Assembly (NCBI GenBank): GCA_003990745.1
Contig: RBNI01003656.1
Location: 1-15,439, forward strand
Source: Jimgerdemannia flammicorona
Taxonomy: Eukaryota; Mucoromycota; Endogonomycetes; Endogonales; Endogonaceae
Direction: 5' to 3'
DNA length: 15,439 bases
Positions 7,941 through 15,439 of the stretch are shown here, in pieces. The position numbers and the translations under genes are program-made. The notes beneath the pieces are model-generated. The model had not been told where the DNA came from, ran no database searches, and saw nothing but the letters and a program-made list of their open reading frames with translations. The stretch's first letter is position 1. Each line of letters opens with the position of its first letter.

Positions 7941-8452
7941 GCAATCTAAGAGATAATAAGACAGTTTAAAGATAAGAAGTTTGATGACTATAAGACCTTG
8001 GAAAGATACTCTAATAAGAACTTGCTTATAACAAATTTGTAGTTAATCTAAGAGATATACCTTGGAGAGAATCTGACATATTTGAAGGACTCAGTAACCA
8101 CTATGTGATAATAGATAAAAGAAGATAGCAGAATAAGAGAGATGAAAAGCAGGGTCAAATGAGGACTATATAAATTCACCAGACTGGAGAAAGCAATAAT
8201 ATGTGAGTATAATAGCAGTAGTAAAGTTGAGGTTGGTCTAAAAGTCTAACTGAGACAATATAGAATAGAGCAAAGAAAAGGTGAGAGAGAGCTGAGGTGG
8301 AAGCAGTAGATGGTACTGATTGTTAAGAGATCTTAGAGACATTAGAGGCTCAGCAGAGAGAGGCTGATGAACTTGAGACAGAATATTACTGATGATACAG
8401 TGAGTATGAAATTGTAGAGTAGGTAGCTATTCTTCAAAAAACATTATTCAAT
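7941..8452 (+). pseudogene. decayed ORF1/gag-like segment before the LINE ORF2
   Basis: Reading-frame traces such as FKDKKFDDYKTLERYSNKNLL, and further on EAQQREADELETEYY, SEYEIVE and VAILQKTLFNMN, are interrupted by TAG, TGA and TAA. The last traces are in frame with the first recognisable endonuclease residues of the LINE, so at least the 3' part (about 8340-8452) probably belongs to the LINE. The 5' part may instead be gag of the element that owns the LTR-like block. No zinc knuckle or other domain is identifiable. Confidence 0.4.
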
Positions 8453-9134
8453 ATGAACAGTACAACTAGAATCTTCTCTTTGAATATCAATGAGCTATGA
8501 GGAGTGATAAGACATAGAAATATCTTCAGCTGGCTGAAGGGACTAAATGCTAATTTGTTCCTACTATAGGATATTGGATGTGATGGTGACTTGGATATTC
8601 TGAACTGGATGAAGAAATGAGGTAGTGTGACTATATAATATAGGTATGTGGGTATTTTGGTTAGAAAGGGCAAGGGGGACATTGGAGATATTGAACATTG
8701 GGAGAGCAGGGTAGTGTGGGGAGTTTGGAAGAGACCAGGCTAGAGACTCTTAACTGTTGTGTTGTATTATTGTCTAGTGGAAAGGGAGGAGAGGGTGGAA
8801 TAGATTCAAGGGCTTCAATAGTCTGGAGTATTGATGGTAACAGGGATTAACTGTCTAGGTGGGGACTTTTAATATAATATATAATGGAAAGGTAGACAGA
8901 ACTAATAAGAGAAGAGAGATAGCTGATAAGAGTGATAGTATGGAAGCCTGAGAGGAGGTTGAACATCTGAGTTCATTAGTAGATACTGGGAGGCTTGGAT
9001 GAGGGGATCATAGGGTCTATACTCACTGGGTGACAGAGTTGAGCTTGAAGATTGACTGGATATTGACTGCTGAATACTAGAGAGTCAATATCTGAAAAAC
9101 TTTGGAAACTGTTTAGTACTTATAGTCAGATCAC
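8453..9134 (+). pseudogene. LINE ORF2 endonuclease (APE-like) domain, decayed
   Basis: From ATG 8453 the frame reads NSTTRIFSLNINEL then, past a TGA, GVIRHRNIFSWLKGLNANLF and LL*DIG. This fits the start of exonuclease-endonuclease-phosphatase domains (SLN-x-NG-L ... LLQ-E/D). The far end reads KIDWILTAEY (9048-9077) and SDHWSILGG (9126-9152), matching the RIDWIL and SDH motifs that close APE domains. The domain length of about 227 codons is normal. Several stops stand where Gln, Trp or Arg is expected. It would nick target DNA in an active element. Confidence 0.85.
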
Positions 9135-10029
9135 TGGAGTATTCTAGGAGGGAGATATTTCAGGAAAAGCAGAGAGGGGCCTGGATATTGATATCTGAAT
9201 ACCTCATTGCTAAGAGAGGCCTTTATATAAAATATATGGGTGATAGACATTAGCTCCAGAATACTTGACTGGAGAGTAAATGAGCTAGTGATTGGGAATT
9301 ACTAGAGGAGATTGAAATCAGATGTGCAATAGTACTAAGGAGAGATAAGAAGGATGCATAGTACTTAGAGAAGAAAGTGAGTGAGGTGGGCCTTCCAGAG
9401 GTTGGCAAGGTTATTGACATTATGGGCAGATCTTCTGAATGATACTGAGGAAAGAGATTGGAGAACCCAGTGGATCAGACTGAAGAGAGGTAGAAAGAGG
9501 ATCTACAGATAAAGAATATAGCAGCCTGGCTGAGATAGTAGGGATTGGAGGAAGGAGAGAGACCTACAAAGTTTTTATCTCAACTTCTGCAGATGAGGAG
9601 AGTATGGCAGAGATAAGAGGGGGTATTGGATGAGGCAGAGAAGTTGGTTGTTAGGATACTAGAGATTTTGGACCAGTTGAGTATATAGTGTAGACAATTG
9701 TTAAGTTAGGAGGAAGGAAGAGTTGGGGTACTGAACATTGACTAACACCTGGAAGACTGGTACCCTGATCCAGCAGAGGGCTTAGATGATCTTGGTGCAT
9801 CTGTCAGAGGAGAGGAGATTTGGTAGATATTGATAATGATGGGCTTAGAGACAGTACTAGAGGAAGATGGCTTACCATGGGATTTTTGGAAGAAGATGGC
9901 AGATGTTGAGCTAATTCTGGAGGAGATAATGGAGAAGTCATTAGCCTAGGAGTATGGATTGGGGAGCAGAGCTTGGGTCTTATAGCTCTACTGTTTAAGA
10001 ATAAGGGGTGGAGAGAGGAGTGGAAAAAC
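9135..10029 (+). pseudogene. LINE ORF2 linker between endonuclease and reverse transcriptase
   Basis: Frame traces such as YLEKKVSEVGLPEVGKVID (about 9361-9420) are seen, but no catalytic motif is expected here. The stretch is purine-rich on the plus strand, contains no CpG, and is interrupted by many stops. Confidence 0.6.
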
Positions 10030-10790
10030 TGGAGACCAATTATGCTTCTGGATATAGATCACAAGCTGGTCACAAAGATACTAGTGGCTAGGCTACAAGG
10101 AGTGGCCTGGGGACTAAGTATAGAGGATTTGTAGGGGGACATTCAATCAGAGATGGGACAACCTGGGTACATAGTATCATTGAAGAAGTATATACTGCTG
10201 GAGTAGATAGATAACTAGTTTTTCTAAACCAGGAGAAGGCCTATGATAGAGTCTGGTAAGTGTGGTTGAAAGGAGTGCTAAAGTATATAGGGGTCACTCC
10301 AGGGGTCTAGTGGGCCTTAGTCAGTCTGCTGAAAGAGAGCTGGGCAGTAATTCTGATGAATGAGCATAGGGGTATTTTATTTCCTCTAGACAGAAGAGTG
10401 TTACAGGGGGATCCACTGTTATCAATCCTATATGTGCTGTCTCTGGAGTTTCTTTTGGATAGGATTTGATAAAAGATGTAGAAGTTGAATATTCTGAGGG
10501 TTAATTGGAAGGTGGGGATATTTGCTAATAATATAGTGGTCAGATTAGGGTTAGTTGAGGATGTGGTGGTGCTGAAAGATACAGTAGAGTGATATAAGAT
10601 ATGCTCAGGTACTAAGCTCAACTAGTATAAGTGTGAGACTTAGTGTAGAGAGGAGGGATTGTAGATAGAGACATAATTGGAATAATTATCTCTGCAGGAG
10701 TGGCTGTTTACTATCTGGAGATCTACTTCTCAGTATATGGCTCCTTGTTACCTTACAGATAGTAAGAGCAGTGGTTGATAAAGTGGGGGA
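10030..10790 (+). pseudogene. LINE ORF2 reverse transcriptase domain, decayed
   Basis: The reading starts as WRPIMLLDIDHKLVTKILVARL (10030-10095), the usual opening of a LINE RT. After a frameshift it continues in one frame as LVFLNQEKAYDRVW (10215-10256, first catalytic Asp at 10245), then NEHRGILFPLDRRVLQGDPL (to 10418) and LSILYVLSLEFLLDRI. The second catalytic motif reads IFANNIVV (10518-10541), where active enzymes have two aspartates. SGTKLN and KCET follow, matching the conserved SG-x-K-x-N segment after the palm. Stops interrupt every few dozen codons. In a living element this domain copies the RNA at the nicked target. Confidence 0.9.
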
Positions 10791-11959
10791 GTACTCTTTT
10801 GGGATGGAGTAGTCATTATATATCTCTGGCAGAAAGGAGTGACAGTACTGAATATATACTGGTTACCTAAGCTGTAATATCTGGGTTACTACTTGGACTT
10901 TTTAGCATAGATGGTCAAGAGATTGTTGAAGATGACTAGGACCTAGATATGGGTAAGGCAATGGAGTCAGATTGACTGAGAGATGTTGACCTTACTAGTA
11001 AACTGGAGAAGACTGGATCTGGTGGATTTTTTCAAGTACCTTTATTGCTTACAGATATAGTGGCCAAAGTAAGCTAGTAAGTTGAGAGACAGAGAGTGGA
11101 ATTCTCTCATACAGAGGGTGTGAGAGGTCTGGTTCTACCCCTGTGGTATAACTTGGAACCTACTATCTCTGGTAGCTTTGGAGAAGAGTCACAGGATGTA
11201 CTTTTGGAGATTCTGGTAGGGAGTGGTTGATGGAGCTTACTGTATTGATCTCTAATAACAGGATGATGAGAGAGAGGAGGACTGGAGACCTCAGATATAG
11301 AGGTGGAACTGCCTTCTATTGGGTTGAGCACCAGTAGATGACTTCTGCTTAGAGGATTACATAGAGTATCTTTGAGAGCATGGGAGAGATCTGTGGTAGG
11401 GGTTGCTTCAACTGTGAGGAGTGCCACAATGTAGGGCAGAAAGGGAGATATGTACAGATACCTGAATATTGGCTAGGAGAGTGTGAGGTACTTAGTGACT
11501 TTTGGCAGACTGTTGGAGATTGTTTGGGGGTAGTGTATAGGGGAGATAGTATATGGAGTCAGTGGGAGAATTTGAGGGATAGACTGGTGGGGGGGGGGGG
11601 GTGGAGAAGAAGTAACTTACCTTAGGCTGGGTTTTGGTGATTTGGGTGGGGCTGGCCAGCTACTGGTTATTTGTTTTTGAGGATAGGGCTTGGGGGACCA
11701 GCTGTTGTATTGGCATAGACTTATAGAAGACACCTTGACAGGCTGGTGGCTTGGTTGGGGGTTGCAGGGTGGTTGAAGGCATTACTTAGTAGAGAAAATC
11801 TATAGGCAGAGTGGGGGGAGGATTAGAGTAGTGGGTGAGAAGGTGGTCTTTATTCATGATGATGTAGAGAGAGGCTCCTCTATGGGGATCAGGTAGTGGG
11901 AGGTGATACTGTAAACTTATTAATAGACTGATAATATATGGTAAAGTCCAAGTAACTAT
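10791..11959 (+). pseudogene. LINE ORF2 C-terminal region and 3' end, copy A
   Basis: The region is open for 81 codons at 11380-11625, reading CFNCEECHNVGQKG, then EYWLGECEVLSDFWQTVGDCL. This resembles the cysteine/histidine-bearing tail found after the RT in Tad-like LINEs, and it reappears in copy B (12232-12266). The 3' end closes with GTAACTATA before poly(A). A 13-G run stands at 11589-11601. Confidence 0.7.
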
Positions 11960-11977
11960 AAAAAAAAAAAAAAAAAA
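11960..11977 (+). other. poly(A) tail of LINE copy A (A18)
   Basis: Eighteen A follow GTAACTAT. The same TAACTATA ending precedes the tail of copy B, which identifies both as LINE 3' ends on the plus strand. Confidence 0.85.
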
Positions 11978-12754
11978 GAGAGATCTGTGGCCTGAGGTAT
12001 GATAGAGGGTGGGGATTGAAGAAGAGTGGGATTGGAATAGTATTTAGTTATGGAGCAAGCAGGCAGCAAGATGAATTCCCTCCAATTTCTAGATAGTATA
12101 GTAGAGACTTCTATAGTGTAATATAATATTGAACTATCAGTCAGGTCACTTGGTAGAAGAGAGTACCCAGGAGGGTGAAGAGTATTTGAATTTTAGACAG
12201 GAGGGGGGAGTAGTACAGACTTCTGAACATTGACTAGGAGAGTATAAGATATTGAGTGACTTTTGGAGAGTAATTGAGGAGTAGCTAGGAGTGTACTCAC
12301 TAGGACTAGTGGTGGAGGGAGATAAGGTGACCACTGAAGGAGGCTAGTGGGGAGGTTGGGGGATGAGTAGCTGATTTTAGAATGGGTGCTGACTATTTGG
12401 ATCAGACTTGCCAGATATTGATTATATGTATTTGAGGAAGGTCAACAGCTAATGCTAGAGGTGAGAGTTGCTAGATGAGAGTGGCTGATAATGGACTTGT
12501 TGAATGAGTAGTAGAGGGGGTAGGGTACAGATGGGAGATATTAGAAACAACTAGTGGAGATAATTTATAGAAAGAGTGGGAATAGAATTAGGATAGTAGG
12601 GGGGATAGTAGTATTTTGAATATATATATAGTAAGAGAGAGAAGGAGCTTCCCTGTGGAATTGGGTGAAGGATCCATTTGTATTAGTATATTATAAATGG
12701 TTTGGTAATAAAGTAGAAGTTCTTATAACTATAAAAAAAAAAAAAAAAAAAAAA
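11978..12754 (+). mobile_element. LINE copy B, 5'-truncated, with poly(A) tail
   Basis: A second 3' end of the same family lies head-to-tail after copy A. GACTAGGAGAGTATAAGATA... (12232-12266) matches GGCTAGGAGAGTGTGAGGTA... (11471-11505), including GTGACTTTTGG. The end reads CTTATAACTATA followed by 22 A (12733-12754). Similarity to copy A is clear from about 12200; the first 200 bp are less certain. Only about 0.8 kb of the element is present, as is usual for truncated reverse transcription. Confidence 0.75.
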
Positions 12755-12883
12755 GATACTAGATTCTATGTACTATTCTCAATAAGTAAATTATACTCTT
12801 CATTTATAGCTTACTTCTATTTCTTATTATTAAGAGAAGTTATCACTATATCATATATATTTGACTTATCAGTAGTACTCTAA

Positions 12884-13221
12884 ATGAATGGAATTGATCC
12901 AGATGAGATTAAATTCAGATTTATCATATAATGGATTTAAATCAACTTGGATTGTTCTTGTGATCTGATCCAGATTGATCTGGATTGATCTGAATTGATC
13001 ATATAAAATCTTTGGTGATATCATCCTTTTTTTTGTTCATTTTTCACTCTGTTTTTTTTTTCTATCATACTTTGGTGACATCACTCTTTCTTTTGTTCCC
13101 TTTCTTCTTTTGGTTCTTTCTTTGTTCTTTTTCTTTATTCTTTTTCTTTCCTGCTACATCATGAGCAAATAAAACACCAGCTCTTAATTTGTATATTAGT
13201 CCAGTCTACTCATTTTTTTAT
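12884..13221 (+). mobile_element. LTR-like block with GATC-rich short repeats
   Basis: Variants of TTGATC-CAGAT and TTGATCTGGAT crowd 12891-13000. ATATAAAA (13001-13008) and, after a pyrimidine-rich stretch, AATAAA (13168-13173) follow, and a decayed gag-like frame starts just downstream. This is the order U3 repeats, TATA box, poly(A) signal, internal ORF expected of a 5' LTR. Ends and partner LTR were not identified. Confidence 0.45.
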
Positions 13222-13785
13222 CCTATAATAATCATCAAAAGAGAGAGTATTCAAGATAGAAATGTACTCTCTGCTGACAATATTAGATTCTTTCTCATAT
13301 GAGCAGCACACAAGCTATTCATTGAGAGCCAAAAGGGTAATAGTGGTGGTGATAGTAATAGTGGTGATAATGGCAATAGTGGTGGCAGTAGTGATAGCAG
13401 AGATGGGGAGAATTCTAGTAACAACTCACAGCAGCCCTTTAGACCTCAGAATTCACAGACCTCACAGCTATATATGCAGCAGCCTTTTTGGAGCAGCTGA
13501 TAGTAGATATAGGTTGCTCATTCTGCTGCCACTTGTTTACTTGTATTTACTTTTTTAATTTCCTCCAGCATGACCCAATTCACCTCATACTTTTCTTAAT
13601 GTCTACAGCTCTATGGTGAGATCTGCCAACTTTATTCACAATATCTGGTCAAGATGAAGAAAGGCTGGCAGATGTTGCAGAATATGCCTTTAGTGACTGA
13701 GCTATTGTATAAATGCATCTTGTGGCAGAGGTCTCAAAAGGAACAGAAGCAAGCCTTCATGAGCAATCTTATGCAACTCATGTAA
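13222..13785 (+). pseudogene. decayed gag-like ORF with N/S/G/D- and Q-rich segment
   Basis: One frame runs from 13222 to the TAA at 13783-13785, with a TGA at 13300, a stop cluster at 13498-13512 and a TAA at 13597. Its middle is low-complexity: GNSGGDSNSGDNGNSGGSSD, followed by SSNNSQQPFRPQNSQTSQLY. The last 60 codons contain no stop and read QLYSQYLVKMKKGWQMLQ and MPLVTELLYKCILWQ, which looks like real coding sequence. Position after an LTR-like block and the disordered composition suggest gag. No domain was recognised. A competing open frame at 13262-13558, rich in Val/Ile, is the shifted reading of the same low-complexity DNA. Confidence 0.45.
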
Positions 13786-13884
13786 CTCATCAGTATGCAA
13801 CTCACTCACTTATGCTCTTTTTCTGAAATATCCATCTCTGTATTTTATTTGAATTCATTTTTATATAGTCTCCCCTAAAAACAC

Positions 13885-14088
13885 CCACATGATACCTACA
13901 TACAATCTGTCTATATATAACCCATCTACATACAACCTATCTGCATACAACTTATTCATATACAATCTGTCTGTATGCAACCCATTAGCATGTAACCCAT
14001 CTGCATATAATTCATCTACATACAACCTGTCTATATCAATCTGTCTGCATGAAACCCACCCACATACAACCTATCTGCATACTTATCC
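13885..14088 (+). repeat. 15-bp minisatellite, about 13 units
   Basis: Degenerate 15-mers around ACATACAACCTATCT follow one another, with one 14-bp unit near 14030. Because 15 is a multiple of three, the frame from 13889 encodes a five-residue repeat of the type YNLS[A/T/I]. Related TATGCAACTCA-like text stands at 13769-13813. The open frame is a product of the repeat and is not counted as a gene. Confidence 0.85.
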
Positions 14089-14259
14089 TAGTCTCTCAGA
14101 TCAGGGCTCAGTTCCATTGAAAAGGAGAGTTCAAAGTTACCAGCATTCAACCACATCTGACATCTGATCAAATAGAGAAATTCAAGGGCAAGATGTTCAG
14201 CATAAGCAGTACCAGCATCAATATCAAGACTTAGGGGTCTATATTAGAATCAGAGCTAA

Positions 14260-14424
14260 TCATTCTCAACCAAGGAGTCTATTGGCCAGTTAACCAATGA
14301 TGAAGAGAACCATATCATTATTAATAATTATAGAGAGGTAGTTGCGATGGTAGTAAGGAACCTCTATGGTAATGAGCTTTACTGCCACATTAATGAGGTT
14401 TGTGAGGATTGTTTCAAATACTAG
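14260..14424 (+). pseudogene. short decayed ORF fragment, unidentified
   Basis: The frame is open for 54 codons between TAA 14257 and TAG 14422. It reads ESIGQLTNDEENHIIINNYR and, at the end, NELYCHINEVCEDCFKY. The Cys/His cluster (C-H-x4-C-x2-C spacing) is reminiscent of a metal-binding element, but it is too short to assign. It probably belongs to the same retroelement as its neighbours. Confidence 0.35.
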
Positions 14425-14597
14425 GTGGTAGAAAAGAGGGAGCAATAAAAGCAAGGAGGGGGGGTTTGGATGGGAATTGGATATACTGTAACAGTGGTAA
14501 AGAGTGGGTTTTGGAGTTCCAAAATCCCCCACACTTGTCTCTCCTTTTTTTTTCTCCTTCCTAGATAATCACTCTCTTTGCTGATATACTCTTTTGA

Positions 14598-15423
14598 TAC
14601 AATTCCAGGGATGTACAAGATTCTGTACTCCTATCAGAACTTTAGAAGTACTATCAAAGAGCAAACTACATGTGAGCATATCATGACCTGTACAGTAATA
14701 GCAGCTATAATCTAGAGTTCTTTGAGCAGATTGATAGAGTATATAGTAGACCAGCTTGGTAGTAATCTCAGTATGACTATATATATATTCTTGGTACATT
14801 TTAGCATGCCATATGAGGTGAGAAGCTCTGCTTTTTAGTACTGCAGCCTTGGGGATTTCTGTGGCCCAGGGGGTTTCTGCCCTCCCATACACAAAAAGGA
14901 CTAACCAGATACTATTTGTTTTGGTAGGTTTCCAAGCCAGGGCTCCCAGGGCTGGACCAAGAGCAGGCATCCATCAGTACAGTCTGGCAGTATGAGGTCC
15001 TGGGCCAAGGGTTCACCCAACTGTATGCTTATATCATATCAGAATACATTGAGTGCAATATTTCTCTACCCATATACACAGATAACAATATCATCTCAGT
15101 AATATTCTATATCTTGAAAAGGAAGGGCCCAACCTGGGAGGATAGTGGCAGAGTCTGATATAATCTCATCTATGATTTTAGGGTCCCATTTGCAGCCAAC
15201 ATGGTCATCCTATTCTAACCACACAATCACTATAGTACTATTGCTTTCAAGAAGAGCTTGGATACAATAGTCATCATACTCACAATAGATAACAGGCTCA
15301 TCAAGACCTGGGACTAGTAGGTGGAGCAGTTTTTGTGAGAGTTAGGCAATCTTTCATGAGGGTTCAGCAGTTATTTTATATGGGTTGAACAGTCTTTGGA
15401 CTGGCAGTCAGACACCTCTACTA
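14598..15423 (+). pseudogene. long decayed ORF, unidentified protein
   Basis: A single frame can be followed from 14598 to the terminal T-run, about 275 codons with roughly a dozen stops. Between the stops it reads like protein: AYHDLYSNSSYNLEFFEQID, a stop-free stretch 14928-15155 with STVWQYEVLGQGFTQLYAYI, then YNLIYDFRVPFAANMVILF and HNHYSTIAFKKSLDTIVIIL. No family is recognised; it may be gag or pol of the element whose LTR-like block is at 12884. An open frame on the opposite strand (14569-14970) has no identifiable domain. Confidence 0.45.
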
Positions 15424-15439
15424 TTTTTTTTTTTTTTTT
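15424..15439. other. T16 run at the right edge
   Basis: The window ends in 16 T. This may be the poly(A) tail of a minus-strand LINE lying to the right, or a homopolymer at which the assembly stops. Confidence 0.6.

Larger units (their letters stand above)
8453..11977 (+). mobile_element. non-LTR retrotransposon (LINE, Tad-like), copy A, heavily mutated
   Basis: In order this holds an AP-type endonuclease, a linker, a reverse transcriptase, a C-terminal region and a poly(A) tail, which is the layout of a LINE ORF2. The protein frame is broken by many TAG and TGA codons and at least one frameshift between about 10130 and 10215, so it is dead. The style of the reverse transcriptase (LNQEKAYDRVW, VLQGDPLLSILYVLSLE) resembles fungal Tad-group elements; the exact clade is uncertain. 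The plus strand is strikingly G-rich and C-poor throughout. A second, truncated copy follows immediately. Confidence 0.92.
5874..15439. other. CpG-free mobile-element island
   Basis: From about 5874 to the right edge I found only one CpG (14345-14346), although both C and G are common. The 5.9 kb to the left contains CpG in most lines. All recognisable coding traces here belong to retrotransposons or unidentified decayed ORFs, and stop codons break every frame. This is the pattern expected of repeat-directed cytosine mutation (RIP-like, or CpG methylation followed by deamination). Enzymes and timing cannot be read from the sequence. Confidence 0.85.

Noticed and set aside
10307..10621. Minus-strand 104-codon frame
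   Set aside because: It is antisense to the reverse transcriptase domain, whose motifs are clear on the plus strand.
11589..11601. G13 run as a G-quadruplex element
   Set aside because: It is a single homopolymer in a dead LINE in G-rich DNA, and its exact length may be a sequencing artefact. No regulatory context.
13885..14088. CRISPR-like array
   Set aside because: The units are contiguous degenerate 15-mers with no unique spacers, in a eukaryotic retroelement context.
1..15439. tRNA, rRNA or other structured RNA genes
   Set aside because: I looked for tRNA-like boxes and conserved rRNA text on both strands and saw none. A covariance-model scan would be decisive.

Overview
The window looks like nuclear DNA of a filamentous fungus, most likely an ascomycete. 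The genes have short introns (89 and 111 bp) with GTATGT or GTGAGG donors. The proteins are secreted astacin-type (peptidase M12A) paralogs with Kex2-like KR processing sites. The repeats include a degraded LINE that resembles the Tad group and shows exhaustive repeat-directed cytosine mutation. No ribosomal RNA, tRNA or housekeeping gene is visible, so the species cannot be named from this sequence.

The window has two parts. Positions 1 to about 5,873 have ordinary base composition and many CpG dinucleotides. They carry two astacin-like genes in tandem on the minus strand. Gene 1 is cut by the left edge: only its first exon (66-630) and the start of its first intron are present. Gene 2 (2173-3536) is complete, with three exons and 387 codons. 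It has a signal peptide, a prodomain with an IDGD aspartate-switch-like motif, a KR site, an astacin domain and a cysteine-rich EGF-like tail. Its zinc-binding motif reads HLLGHTIGLHH: the three zinc histidines are kept, but the catalytic glutamate is leucine, and the Met-turn tyrosine is phenylalanine. It may be a secreted pseudoprotease. Both genes share upstream elements and a degraded repeat in the same order, so the unit [gene + upstream region] appears to have been duplicated as a block.

Positions 5,874-15,439 form a transposon graveyard. I could find only one CpG in this 9.6 kb, and every reading frame is broken by TAG/TGA/TAA. In order it holds: a 50-bp tandem repeat; a decayed ORF in one frame (6677-7624) followed by an LTR-like block; a LINE with recognisable endonuclease, reverse transcriptase and C-terminal parts (8453-11977) ending in poly(A); a second, 5'-truncated LINE tail (11978-12754), also ending in poly(A); an LTR-like block; then several decayed gag-like or unidentified ORFs and a 15-bp minisatellite.

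The only apparently functional genes are the two astacin paralogs. They share signal-peptide, prodomain and promoter architecture, so they are probably co-regulated and secreted. The mobile-element island upstream of gene 2 appears transcriptionally dead.
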